Made by a program: the position numbers and the translations under genes
In this document: one piece after another, positions 11,460 through 23,966 of the stretch
Layout: every line of letters begins with the position of its first letter
How positions within the stretch are numbered: the stretch's first letter is position 1
The notes under the pieces: model-generated
Told to the model about the DNA's origin: nothing
The model's input: only the letters and a program-made list of their open reading frames with translations
The model's database searches: none
Assembly (NCBI RefSeq): GCF_012489685.1
Contig: NC_080046.1
Coordinates: 41,565,176 to 41,629,175 of the forward strand
Direction of reading: 5' to 3'
DNA from: Lotus japonicus
Lineage: Eukaryota > Streptophyta > Magnoliopsida > Fabales > Fabaceae
DNA length: 64,000 nt

Positions 11460-14400
11460 ACATGGCTCACACTCGTCTCTTCCAACACCACCATTCTCTT
11501 CCACTGTGAGTATCATTCATTCATTCATTCTCTGTATCTCTATGCATGTCTCTGTGTGTGTGTTCAATCTAATGGCGGTTTCTCTCTCTCTTCTGTTTCG
11601 ATGATTATGTGTTTGAGTGCTCACACTTCACTCTCTCTTATTAAGATCCAAAAGTGCTTTAATCGATTGAAACTAAGTATCGCATCTCATGTGTTTGCTT
11701 AACCTAGAAGAACCAGCTTCAACTGCTTAGTGTGCTCTTCATTTCGGTAGATTTGTGTTGTTTTCTTCAGAGTGAATTGCTGCGTGTGTGTGTGTGTGTG
11801 TTTTTGACACCAAATCTATGTCCTGGACAGTCACACGGTCGCGTGCTTTTAACTTTTTATTGAATGTGAAATTTCCTAGACTTGATTTACGCCTTTGATA
11901 AAATTTACTATTTATAAAATGTTATCAAATGGTGTTGTTGTAAGCATACTGAGACTTGTACTTGTTATTGTGGGATGTGAAAGGAGCAAATTATGACAAT
12001 GGTTAATATATAAGCTGTTTTTATGTAATTTTCCAGTCAAACACTCTTTTCACTCAGAAGAAGCTACTCGTCTTATTTGATATGCCCCATAATCCATAGC
12101 AAATCACCATTGACATAGCCTAAGTGGGTCACCATTGACTGTATAACATTTAAAAGAACAATATAATTCAGCCTAAGATATCTACAGGGGAGGTGCATCC
12201 TTAGGTTGACGGGGCTGTTTATGTCTATTTTATTCTAAATGGAGCTTTTTTTGTTATTACTACCTTCAAATTTGGCTTATCCCCTTACTACTAGCATAGC
12301 TTCTCACTGTATTGTGTAGAACATGATATGGATACCTCTTTTGTGATTGATTGTATTGTATGACAGACTGACTCACAGTGTGTATTTCTTTATTCAGGTG
12401 ACCGCATTTGAATTTTCATAATGGCTGTAAGTTACTTGCTACTAATTTTGTAATTTTTCCTTCCTTTGAGAATTCTTTCTTTCTTGTTTTGATAAGCCAT
12501 TGAGAATTTTTTGTGTGGTAAATGCTATAGATTGAGAGAATTTTTAAAGATGAAGCCAGTGAAGAAAAAGGAGAGCGTGCCAGAATGGTGAGCTTGTTAT
12601 GATTTCTGTTTTACCCTGGCTCGTTATGATTAATATACTTCTGATCTGTATTAGCAAATATTTTAAATCATTTTTCTTCTTATTTGAGTCTGAGGAAGGT
12701 TTGTTAGCTTTAGCTATATGTGTTGTGTGATTTGGTTTTCTGCAGGCATCTTTTGTTGGAGCCATGGCTATTGCTGATTTGGTGAAGACTACCTTAGAGC
12801 CAAAGGGAATGGTAAAATCTCCTCTTCACTCATTAAATGTGCTGATAAACGATTTATCTTTCACTCCTACGTCCTAAATAATTGATATATCTTGGATGGG
12901 AAAACTGCAGGATAAAATTTTGCAGTCAACAGGTAGAGGACGTGAAGTTACAGTCACTAATGACGGTGCTACAATCTTAAAGTCCCTCCATATTGATAAC
13001 GCAGCTGCTAAAGTCCTTGTGGGTATCCTTATCATTTGTATTAATGTGGTTAAAGCAGCTTAGAAATTATAGAATGGTACAGGATTTTGGTGAGCTATTA
13101 TGAAATGCCTGTGCTTGTTTTTTAGGGCCTTGAAACTAAAGTAATATTTAACTGTAAAAATTTCAATATACAATAATTACAAAATGGGAAGTTTTGTCAC
13201 ATACTTATAAAAAATGGGAAGATGGGTATTTGGAACACAAATTTTGTGTTATGCGAGAACAAAGAAGACAATGTTTCAATTTTAGTTTTCTTAATTATGA
13301 ATTCTGACAGTTACTAGACTTTCTGCTGGCAGTCTATTATGAAATTCAAAGTTTATTTATAAGAACGTTGACATCCAGAACTTTCAGTGACTAGCCTTGG
13401 GTTATATTTGGGCTTAGGTTGGGGACGGAACAACCTCTGTTGTTGTATTGGCTGGGGAACTTCTTAGGGAGGCAGAAAAGCTGGTTGCAGCTAAAGATTT
13501 ATCCCATGACCATAGTATCAGGTTCATTTCTTTCCTTTTCCCCACAATGGTCCAACTGCCCTTATGATGCAAATTTTGTTGCGTTTTTGTGTAGACAGGT
13601 TTCTAGTGACAACTTTAGTGATTCGTATGCTGTGTGTTAGGATGTTTACCTCATTAGTAATTACATTGGTACAGGAAGCAACACATTCCTTATCATGCAT
13701 CCATTAGTAAATTTTATTTTGCATAGAAGACCGCTCTTTGGTCTCTTAAAATTTTTCATTGTTCCTTTGAATGTTAATGTAGAGCAAATGATTGTAAAAA
13801 CTTTTTAATGTAAAATGGTTATCTATTCCATCTTTGTATTTAAATTAAGGACAGTTTATTGATGGATGTGATTGAAGGGTGGTAACCAAAGCAGTCAATA
13901 AAATTTCCATTTTCAATGCATTGTTATCGTTCCAAGGCTGCCCCATCTTTACTTTACTTTGGTTTTGTTGTTAGTGTACTCTTCCTGCTTTCAGAAAGAT
14001 GAATAAAAAAGGATAAGAAATCAAGGGAAGCATTAGAAAGGTGAAATATGAAAGTTTTATAGTGATGCTTTGAGAACCATTTACAATTCTGATGGGTTTT
14101 GTAATTTGCATGTAACCATGTGTCATGAATTTACTATCCCAAAAGTTTAAGCTACTAGGTGAAAGAACACATGAATGGTTTATATTATATTTTTTAACAT
14201 GCCTTCTTCTAGCAAGAGTCTTTTAGACTTGAAGTGTGGACATTGCACTGACTGATAGAATCCAGAAAATGAATAGTGTTTTATTCAAAAGAACCCTAAT
14301 TCCCAAAGAGAAAGATACAGAATTTCCTTGAGAGAGAGACCAAACACTCTCCCTAAACCCGTACTCCAATTGATTCCTAAAAGATACCTCATACTCTCAT

Positions 14401-14998
14401 TAACCATCTTAATTATAGACTCACTCTCTAACTAACTCCCATCCCCAGCTAACTAACTATTTACCCCTAATAGCCACTAACCGTGAGTGCCTATCAATGA
14501 CCCATCCACCTAAGTTACTAATTATCCTAAAAAGTTAAATTGTTGGATGAAAACACATGACTGAGCATGAATTGTGCTCGTAATGCCATATGGCATAGGG
14601 GCTAAGATACCACTTGATGAGCTAATTATCCTAAACGGTTTAATTGTTGGGTGAAAACACATGAATTGTTTGTATTATATTCTCAGCATGAATATTGCCC
14701 TCCCCTTATTTTCTTAGCTGGTTTCAAATGATTTAGTTTCCAACATTTTCTTTTGATTAATATGAGTGTATTTGATATTAGCGGTTATGATTTTTAGATT
14801 TCCGAATGGCAGCTGAGTGTGCTCTTAATGCATTGTTACAAAAGGTTAAGGACAACAAAGCAGATTCTGGTAATTGTTTTATCTTTTGGATAGTGTGTTT
14901 TTGGGTTTTTATCATTCGCTTTTGGCCTTTGAATTCATTGTTATTATCATCAATTCATCATCATCATTTTTGTTTACAGCAGCACAGTGTTGAATGCT
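11460..14998 (+). pseudogene. CCT2 pseudogene, 5' fragment (unit 1 copy)
   Basis: This is a collinear copy of the 5' half of the CCT2 gene at 45110-49220. Recognisable exons: leader near 11470-11503, 12398-12426 (ATG at 12421), 12531-12587, 12746-12811, 12911-13022, part of exon 6 at 13418-13521, and exon 7 at 14798-14869. Damage: Gly39 of the nucleotide-binding LGPKG motif is Glu (ttagagccaaag); the end of intron 5 and the start of exon 6 (codons 81-89) are deleted at a gttgg microhomology; one extra A near 13495 shifts the frame; and the gene stops after exon 7 at the unit junction. It cannot encode a chaperonin subunit. Confidence 0.9.
11784..11801. repeat. (GT)n microsatellite in CCT2 pseudogene leader intron
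   Basis: About nine GT units. The unit 2 copy has only a few at the same place, so it expanded or shrank after duplication. Confidence 0.8.
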
Positions 14999-15619
14999 TA
15001 ATGTAGAAGGCTTAATGTCTGATGGAGTGGTGGATTGCTTTTGGAGTCTCCAGTGACATCTATGGTGGGATGAGATGAGGAGATGATAGAGTGGAAGCAG
15101 AAATATGAGGGGGTGCTATGATGGAATGGGAAGTGAGAGGAGGTGATGAAATGGTTTTGGTCCCTCATTTTACTATCAGATTTGGTTTTGGTTTACAATT
15201 TTTATGGTTTTGGTTTACAATTTTTATGGTTTTGGACTTTCAATTCTCTCTCAATACCTGAGAACGACATCCACATTGCCACGTTTCTATAACAATTCTA
15301 TGTGGTCTGTTTTGGTGTCAAGTCGCATTTGATAATTAAGTTTTTTAATAAATAAAAAACCAAAAACAATATTTTACATATTAAATCTGGCTTGACATCA
15401 AAAATAGGTCACGTAGGATTACTGATGACGTGACCCTCTATTTGCTCCATTACCACAAAGACCATGTGTTAGCAATTTAGTATCACCGGTAATAGTGAGA
15501 TATTAAATGGAATAATTTTTGGTTCATACTCCATTTTCACTCACACTAGGATGAGAAAACTCACTTCTGGTCGTATCGGATGACCATCATGATATCTAGA
15601 TAACTTTGGATCATTTAGC
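14999..15619. other. Junction filler between duplication units
   Basis: Homology with the CCT2 intron stops near 14998, and homology with the Agenet exon starts near 15620 (ttaattagaagtgagcaaat). The roughly 620 bases between match neither gene and contain a 25-bp tandem duplication (ttggtttacaatttttatgg repeated at 15190-15235). No ORF. It may be a remnant of the element or repair event that joined the units. Confidence 0.6.
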
Positions 15620-17594
15620 ATGTTAATTAGAAGTGAGCAAATGATGGTACACGAGATGTTCCAGGTTGTAAATTATGGTAGCCCAGATCAGAGATGCTTT
15701 CTCTGAAACAGATTGAATTTCAACCTTGGAATAACCCCACATACAAGGTTGATGACAAGATAGAGTTGCTCTGTCAGGATAGTGGCATAAGAGGTTGCTG
15801 GTTCAGGTGTACAGTTGTGCAGGTAGCCCGGAAACAGTTGAAATTTCAATATGATGATGTTCAGGATGAAGATGGAAGTGGAAATCTTCAGGTATAATTA
15901 ATCTCTCGAGATCTTCTAACTTCATTTTTTTTTATATTTGTACTTGGTGCTATGTTCAAATATGTACATAATTGGAGGGTGTTTCTGTTTAAGGTTTTAT
16001 CATGACCACAAATGTTAATTATTTCTTGTATTTTGAGTTTAAAGAAAAATTCTTAAGGTGATGGAATAATAAGTATCTGTAAATTAGATGCCATCTTATT
16101 TAAGCTTAATATGAAATATAGACATGCTGGACTAATCATGGATCCAATACTCAACTGAAATAAATTAATCTCAGTTTTAAGGATCTACTGCTTAAAATTT
16201 CTCTTTTCTTCTAAACTAAATGGACTCTCATCAGAGTAACTGTTCTAGAGTTATTTTTGAAACAACTTGCTTGATCTCTTCTGCTAAGTAATGCTATCTA
16301 AGAATGACAGGAGGTTATTTAGAGGCATATTTTACACGGAAATTTGAGTTTCTTAGCACAGTGCAAGAAATTCATTTGTTTTTTTTTTTTAATTTTAGAG
16401 GGTAATGGGATGACCAATGACATAGGTGAGAATGTGAACAGGGACGGACCGAATTACAATGAAAATGGGACAATCCCCCCAAGAGAAAAAAAAATCTTCA
16501 TAAAATGGTATTTAAATGTAGTATATGCCCCATTGAAAGGACCTGCTCGAAGTAGCCATTGTTGATTTTATGTTAAATTTTCACCCCCTGGATGCAAAGT
16601 AAAAAAAATATGATATGGTTTATGCATGCCAAACAATTTATGTGGGAAGATAAAGTAATGGCTACCTAACGTTAAACAAAATATTCCGAAGAATAGATTT
16701 CATTTTATAGATTCCCTTAATGAATTTATACCATATACACCGCACTCACTCTTGAATTAAAAACTTATATCTTGATCTTCTCAATCTTTTAGGAGTGGGT
16801 CCCTGCTTTCAAGTTTGCCAAGCCTGATAAACTTGGGATGAGACATTCTGACCGGCCCACAATCAGGCTAGCTCCAATTCATGAGGAACAAAAACTGGCT
16901 ATCGAGGTCGGAACTGCAGTTGATGCATGGTGGAGTGTGGCTGGTGGGAGGGGTTTGTAATTAGAATTGATGACTCCAGTGGGGATAGTGTTCAAGTCTA
17001 CTTTTCAGGTATGCTGTTTTAATGTTATTTTTTTGCCTCCTTAAATTATTCACACTTCACCATTTGGTGGTATCAGGTGAATGCTTGCTTATGAAAATGC
17101 ACAAGAAGGCCTTGCGAATATCTAGAGATTGGTTAGGAGACAAGTGGATTGATATTAAGACAAAGCCTGATATAACCTCAACTATATTTACAGCTGATAG
17201 TTCTAACCCAAAGCATCCCTTGTCACCGTCTATGGTGAAGGATGCGGACTCTGTTGGTGTTGCTAATTCATGTCAAGACGTTCTTTCTATTATGAAGTCT
17301 AACGAACCTGATATTGCTGAAGAGAAACTTGTGTGTTGTGATGGCTTTGCTGAAGATGGGGATTGTGTCCCTGATAATAATAGAGAAAAAAATGCACATG
17401 TGTAAAAAATGTTGTAGTGACAAGTTGACAATGTTGAGACGAGTGGCAGTTGTGATAATGTAGATAATGGTGATGATAATGGCAAGGACGTCGATGATGA
17501 TGGTGGTAGTAAGGAGAACATTTGTGATGATAATAAGGATATGGAGGTGAGGTGAGTGGTACTTCTGAACCAACTGTAGAACATCATCCATAAA
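15620..17594 (+). pseudogene. BAH-Agenet pseudogene, 3' fragment (unit 2 copy)
   Basis: Copy of 1655-3619. It starts abruptly inside the BAH-Agenet exon and so has no BAH domain or promoter. Exons correspond to about 15620-15894, 16793-17008 and 17077-17592. Damage relative to the intact gene: a 1-bp deletion near 15693, a 1-bp deletion near 16936 within the second Agenet repeat (gtgatggc becomes gtgtggc), a short deletion before the last exon, and an insertion giving a TAA at 17403. Unit 1 keeps the intact gene. Confidence 0.88.
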
Positions 17595-18328
17595 CATATG
17601 ATATGATGGTGCTGGTTGTAGAGTTTTGCCATCATCTCTTTGCTTTGTTGTGATTTTCGTCTGATGTTAGTGTGATAGAATGTAAATAGTAGTTACACAG
17701 GAATGTTGGGAAGCTGATTGATTTTTTAACTTTAGTCGCCTTCATAGATGTACAGTGTTATGGGTGATGTCCAAGGTTGTGTTATCATCCTTTCCATTGG
17801 TTGTATTAGGAAGATTTTTTTATATTACTATTGAGTACTTTCACATGTTATATGACTAGTATCATTTATGAGCAAGCATATTTGAAGTTCATAAAAGCAC
17901 TATTTTTTTCTGGTTTGTGTAACTCACAGGATAGCCAAATGCGGCAATGACGATCATTTTTTTTCTCCAAAGCACAAAACTTCCATATCTTAATTGTTTT
18001 TTATAACAACATAGAGAGATCTAATTAATTAATATAAGCTTATTATCAAGATAAATAATATAAATATTATCTCGACATGAGGTTTTTTTGAAATCATGCT
18101 ATCAAGATAAATAATATAAATATAAGCTTAAAAAGAAGGAAGAACCTCAAGAAGATTGTGTGCTCTAATTGTTAGTGGATCTTAAAGAGATAAGGTTAAT
18201 TATACCGATAATTTGCTTGATTCTCTTATTAATTTTTTGTATTTAGAAACTAATTATTATTAGTTATTAATTTAACTTTAGAGGAAGAAAACAAATACTC
18301 GTAGTTTGAATGTATATGGATTTGAAAT
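17595..18328. other. Intergenic, duplicated upstream region of DOMON-b561 gene B
   Basis: Matches 3620-4372 with small indels. A short local duplication (ataaataatataaatat) is present near 18050-18125. No ORF. The last ten bases, 18319-18328, are the left TSD of the MULE. Confidence 0.65.
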
Positions 18329-20657
18329 GGGTAAATAGCCAAGTTGGTCCCTGAATGTGTCAACCGCCTTCAAGTTGGTCCCTAAACTTCTAAAATGCAT
18401 TCAAGTTAGTCCAGACGTTAAAAATCTTAACAGGGGTTAACGGAATGCTGACATGGATTTTTTTTTTGTCAAGGCTGAAGCTTAGGTGGCATTTGAATGT
18501 TGAGAAAGTTTTTAAAGGTTTCAATTTAGTCCCTATGGTTGAAAAAAATTTCATTCACTCCCCCATCTTCCTCTACCTCTCCCCACCACCATCACCCCCT
18601 CTCTTCCTCCCACCTTCCTCCTCAACCGACCACCCACTCCACCACCACCACTCTAAAATCCCATATCAAAAACCATAAACCAAAAACCCCCAAATTTATG
18701 GAAGAAGGATGAGCTTAACACACTTTATATCACAACCCCATTTGGAGACTACAGACTACAGAGTTGGAATTGGGTCTCCCACCTCACCTTGAGCTCCTCC
18801 CTCCGCTGTTGGATTTGTAGCAGATATCCAGAAACAATAACCAAAACCCAGAAACCACAACTCCTACTCCTTCATGCTTCATGTGGAAGCATTGCTAATT
18901 AACATAGGTCTTACCTTATATATACTTATGCATATGTTTGAGTTGACATCAAAGTTGCTAAACAGTTTTATTAATATGAACTGGGTAATTGAAAGAGAGA
19001 TATATTTTGTACCCAAAGCTCAGGGTCTGGGCAGATACAAATTAAAGCTGCAAAGAAAGGGAAAAGCATTGCTAAGAGACAATAACTTTGTCTCTCATAC
19101 AAGGACAATGTACACATGATTGTTTCCTTTTTGCCTTTCATGTGAATCAATGTATAGAGCTATATTCATTACCAATTTGTAGTGCAATGAAAATAAGTCT
19201 CCAAATGCAGCCGTTTATTTCTCCTTGTCTTTGGCAGATAAAAAAATTACTGCCCCATTCCACAAAGTGATGAAAGATCCCCTGTCTCTTCCCGGAACCG
19301 CCATGTTCAACCCAGAAATGGAAACATCGATTCAAAAATCCCAAAAACACTAATTTAAAATCCCTAAATTCAAACTCATAAACAATAACGTCTAAACACT
19401 AAGATAGTGATGTTGCAGATTGATTCAAGGCTCTGGTGAGGCCAAACAGAGATTGAGAGAGAACGGGGGAGAGCGAGAGAGAGAGGGAGAGCGACAACCG
19501 ACTTTCCCAAGTGACTCAAACCCTCCAAAGCTTTCAAATTTCACCCTTAGACAACACAGATCGAACATAATACCTCCCTCACCCGTCAAACAACACGAGT
19601 TTGAGAAGATCGAAGTCGTTGGAGTCCAGTGCGATGTGGCGTCGTGGTTTAGAGGGAAGTGAGAGAGGAAGAGGCAGCGGGAGTGGAGGTCTTAGGCGGC
19701 GATGACGCCGAACTGAGGGAGGCTCAGAACGATGAACGGTGGTCGATGGTTCTAGATTGAGCATAGAGGATGTATCTCTAGGGTTTGAGATACAGACTAC
19801 AGTGTTGGAATTGGGTGTTTATTTTCGATGTTGTTGGTGAATGGTGAGTGGTTGGTGCAGTTGGTGGTGGTGAATTGTGGAAAACACCAACGTTGGAGAT
19901 GGGTCGGTGAGTGATTCAACAGCGCAACAGACAAGAGAGGAGCGTAGCTCAAATTTGAAAACTTGCGATAAGCATATGCGATTCACCTGTTTGAAAATTT
20001 GGGGGTTTTTTGGTTTATGGATTTTGAGTTGGGATTTTAAAGTGGTGGTAGTGCAGTGGACGGCTGAGGAGGAAGGTGGAAGGAAGAGAGGGTGATGGTG
20101 GGGAGTTGGGTTTGGCACCCCACCTATGGGGCTTGGCACCCCACTTTATCAAATACGGAATTTAAAATTCCGTATTCTCCCTATTGAATACGGAACTTAA
20201 AATCCCGTACTGTATTTAAGCATGCGTGTCACATTTTCAACCACTCATTATATACTAAAACAGATACGGAATTTTATTTTCCGTATTGATACGGAACTTT
20301 AAATTCCGTATTTAATAAAGTGGGGTGCAAAGCCTAAGTGGTGGGGCACCAAACTCAATTCCCGTGATGGTGGTGGGGAGAGGAGGAAGATGGGGGAGAG
20401 AAAGGTATTTTTTTTTAACCATAGGGACTAAATTGAAAATTTATGTTTCGGTCAAATCTCTTTTCCGACGTGGAATTTCCAAGTGGAAAAAAATATGACA
20501 TGCGAGCCACTCCGTTAACGTCTGTTAAGATTTTTAACGCCAGGGACTAACTTGAATGCATTTTGCCACATTTAGGGACCGTGAGATGCATTTTAGAAGT
20601 TTAGGGACCAACATGAAGGCGGTTGACACATTCAGGGATCAACTTGACTATTTACCC
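18329..20657. mobile_element. 2.33-kb non-autonomous Mutator-like element
   Basis: The terminal inverted repeats start gggtaaatagccaagttggt (left) and gggtaaatagtcaagttgat (right complement) and extend several hundred bases, including a pyrimidine-rich block at 18560-18640 mirrored as purines at 20040-20100. A perfect 10-bp TSD gatttgaaat flanks it (18319-18328 and 20658-20667). The same site is empty in unit 1 near 4370, so the insertion postdates the duplication. No transposase or gene fragment was recognised. The element sits about 500 bp upstream of DOMON-b561 gene B. Confidence 0.93.
20102..20363. mobile_element. 262-bp MITE nested in the MULE
   Basis: The inverted ends are gagttgggtttggcacccc and (right complement) gaattgagtttggtgcccc, flanked by a perfect 10-bp TSD gtgatggtgg (20092-20101 and 20364-20373). 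Inside, tacggaattt/aaattccgta palindromes recur at least four times. A TSD of this length points to a Mutator-type MITE. It lies in the right arm only of the outer element, so it is younger. Confidence 0.85.
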
Positions 20658-21088
20658 GATTTGAAATAGTTTGGTGCAATCTTTTCTGAAATCGAAATAA
20701 TTCAAAAGATTGAAAATATCTCTGAAACATCTTTTGAATTTAATTTTTTATAAATAAAAACTATTTAAAAAAAATCAATTCATATATCGAATAGGATTTC
20801 TTGTAATGTTTTCTAAAACTCAAAATTGTTTTAAAATCCAGAAATCAAATAACCTCCAAATCAATCTAATCCTTCTTTCAAGAAAAAAATATATATTCCT
20901 GTTTTGTTTTGGTTTTTTCTTTTTTATGAATCTTTTTTGTTTTTGATGCACTTGGAAAATAAATGTAATCTAAATCTAAACAAAATATACACGTTAAAAT
21001 AAACTCTATAATAATCTAATCTAAATCTTTTTTTTACATAATCTAATCTAAATCTAAACTTAAATACATAACAAATCTCAAACTTCCC

Positions 21089-21096
21089 TATAAATA
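21089..21096 (+). promoter_or_regulatory. TATA box of DOMON-b561 gene B
   Basis: The string tataaata lies 68 bases before the ATG, in the same context as in copy A. Only about 430 bases separate it from the MULE right end. Confidence 0.65.
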
Positions 21097-21156
21097 ACAT
21101 TACATTGCATTCTTAGTTTTTCTAAAACTCAAACCTCGAATCCCCTCTATTGCATA

Positions 21157-22586
21157 ATGGCATCTTTTCAAAAAAACTCTATGTTTTTTCTCTCCCTGTC
21201 CTTCATCTTCATTGTCCCTTCCATTGCACAACCCTGCAATTCATACACTTTCCCCAACCACATCACCTATGCCGCATGCAACAATCTACCAACCTTAGAA
21301 TCATCACTTCATTGGAACTACCACCCATCCACACGCACGGTCGATGTAGCATTCAAGAAATCGAATACAGGAGACTCTAGTTGGATCGCTTGGGCCATCA
21401 ACCCTACTTCAAAGGGTATGGTGGGTTCCCAAGCATTCGTTGCGTTTCGAAAATCTGATGGAAGTTTCAGGGCCTACACTTCACCCATTACCAGTTACGC
21501 GACTCTGTTGCAAGAGGGTCAACTCAGCATCCCTGTTCACAGTGTTTCAGGAACTTACGCGAATGGAAGCATGATCATCTTTGCAAGTCTGCGACTTCCA
21601 GAGAACACAACCGTGGTAAATCATGTTTGGCAAGAGGGGTTGGTATCTGATGATGGGACTCTGAAAGCTCATGCTATGGCAGGATCTAATCTTCAGTCTT
21701 TTGGAACCTTGGATTTTGTTTCTGGGAAAGTTGAAGAAACTGGATCAAAAGTGAACTCTAAAAGAACCACACTCAGAAATGTAAGAACGAATTCCTTGTA
21801 GTTCTTTATTTTTTATTTGTTACATGATTTACAAAAACCAATTCGTTTTCTCTTTACTTTTACGGTAAAAATTTGTAAACACCTTTCCATTATTTTTAAC
21901 TTTTTGTAAGAATATATTTTGATACTAACCAATTTTGTTTACAAAAAAGACGTTCAATTTCGTTCTTAAAAAATGGATGAATTTATCTAGATTCTCATTA
22001 TTAGTTTGAAACTTTGAATTTACTTTGCATAATATCTAACATTTTGTTGTCATCACAGGCTCATGGAATTTTGAATGTCATAAGCTGGGGAATACTAATG
22101 CCGATTGGAGTAATCTTTGCTATCTGCTTGAAGGCATTTGATGGTGTAGGACCTACATGGTTTCATTTGCATCGAGCATGTCAATCTCTAGCATTCTTGA
22201 TGGGCATTGCTGGCTTTGGCACTGGTTTGTTCATGGGAAATCACTATGGAGTTCATCATGGTCCTCACAGATGCATTGGAATCGCTCTAGTTGTTCTAGC
22301 ATCGGCTCAAGTTTGTGTTGCTATATTCTTCAGGCCTAAGAATGATCACAAGAACAGAATATTTTGGAACATTTTTCACTACGCAATTGGCTATTCAACA
22401 GTTGTCTTATCCATTTTGAATATCTTCAAAGGCTTTGACATTCTCCATGCCCAATTGATGTGGAAGAAAATCTATCTTGGGATAATCATATCTCTGGCCG
22501 TGATTGCTCTGATGTTGCAAATTTGGTGGTGCAAGAAGAGGTTCAACTCTAAGGAAAGTGATGACACCAACCAAGAGATTCCATAG
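21157..22586 (+). CDS. Cytochrome b561 and DOMON domain protein, copy B
   Basis: Exons 21157-21780 and 22059-22586 give 383 aa. Signal peptide, DOMON domain and five-helix b561 domain are all intact, and the haem-ligand histidines seen in copy A are kept. The protein differs from copy A by scattered substitutions and ends two residues earlier (DTNQEIP then TAG). Splice sites are unchanged. Both copies look functional, making a recent tandem pair. The proximal promoter is conserved, but a 2.3-kb MULE now separates it from DNA further upstream, which could change expression. Function as for copy A: membrane electron transport, inferred from the family. Confidence 0.9.
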
Positions 22587-22824
22587 ACTACACAATTTTT
22601 TTAATTAATTTTAGCTTAATTAAATTTTTTGTCCCTTAGTTTAGTATCTTGATGATCTTAGTCCCCGTTGTTTTTTTCGCTCAATGTAAATTTCTTAATT
22701 TTGTAATAGTATTCGCACGTTAAAGTCTTTAAATTTGAATTTCTTAATATTGGATCTTAATTTATCAGTCCGATCCAAGTTATTTGAATCTAAATAGAAA
22801 CACTACTTATCAATTATATATCAA
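22587..22824. other. 3' flank of DOMON-b561 gene B
   Basis: Matches the 3' flank of copy A until about 22770. The last bases are the target site of the Helitron. Confidence 0.6.
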
Positions 22825-22855
22825 CTAGTACTTTTTATCCGTGTGCGATGCACGG
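22825..22855 (-). other. Helitron 3' terminal hairpin and CTAG end
   Basis: On the minus strand the order is a GC stem (ccgtgc / gcacacgg with one bulged base and an atc loop), ten A/T-rich bases, then CTAG and a flanking T. The layout matches a Helitron 3' end. Confidence 0.75.
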
Positions 22856-23800
22856 GGATACTCATTTTTTGGTTTTTTGTGTGTGTTGTTTTTGTTAAAT
22901 TTGTCTTGATTTAAATATATTTTATTGATTAAAAGATATAATAAATTAGTTTAAGAATTCTGATGTTTTCTTTTAAATAAATATGGTGAATTGGTTTGAA
23001 CTGATGATGAGCAAATTTGTTTCATTGTTAGTAACTTATATAGATGTGGGGAAAGAGATAGTGGGAAGGCTATGCAACCATTAATAATTTTCTAAATCAA
23101 AACTAATTAATTGTGCCCCATTGGATTCCTTAGGTTACATAAAGTAAATAAACCATAAAAAAAAATCGAAGGGATTAAGGTAAATAAATAATTAAATTAA
23201 AATGAATTAAAAAGTAGTTAAAATACTTATTTTGAATAAATAATACAAAAAAATCGAAAGGAGTTACAAAAAAAAATTGACAACATTCAGGAGTTTCAAA
23301 ATAATTAATAAATTTTTAATTAAAAAACTTAAATATTATTAATAAATTAAAATTTAATGTGGCAGGAGTTTCAAATTTAAAAACATAAATATTAGTAATA
23401 ATTTATAATTTAATGTGCCTAATAAAGACTTAAAGACGTTTCAACTAATACATTTGCATACAAAATTTTCTTCTACTAATAATAGCAATTTAATAATGGT
23501 CATTAACCATTTGCATTATTTGCTCTAATGGTCATTAACATCTGCAATAGTAAAAGGCAAGGCACTAATGGTTATTAACCATTTCCATCATTCTCTCCTA
23601 AAATCAATTTACGATGCAAAAAGGTAGATATAGTTCTAGAAAAATTTAAAAATTTAAAACAAAAAGGTTATCAAAATACAAATTAAAATAACCATAATCG
23701 TATAAGAAAATCAAGGTTCCACCTCTCATTGTTTAAACGTTTAAAAAAAGTTTAAATAAAAACTCTTCAAACCAATTATAAATATCTTAAAGAGAAAAAG

Positions 23801-23966
23801 TTTGATGCACCGATGGTGTAAAGTTTTTTTACACCGTCAACCAATCAGATTTTAAGGATGTGAGAAAATCTCTCTTTTCATTTAATTTCTTTAATTGACA
23901 TGTCACATCCTTGAAATCTGATTGGTTGACGGTGTAAAAAAACTTTACACCGTCGGTGCATCAAAA
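23801..23966. repeat. 166-bp MITE with long inverted repeats
   Basis: The arms are almost perfect complements over about 65 bases: tttgatgcaccgatggtgta left and ttttgatgcaccgacggtgt as right complement, continuing through caaccaatcagatttcaagg. The loop is about 35 bases. I could not define a TSD. The neighbouring DNA (23967-24763) is AT-rich and shows no genes. Confidence 0.75.

Noticed and set aside
14260..14760. Repeat-like block in CCT2 intron 6 with gttgggtgaaaacacatgaa repeated
   Set aside because: The same block is in unit 2 (48470-48930), so it predates the duplication. I could not define ends or a family.
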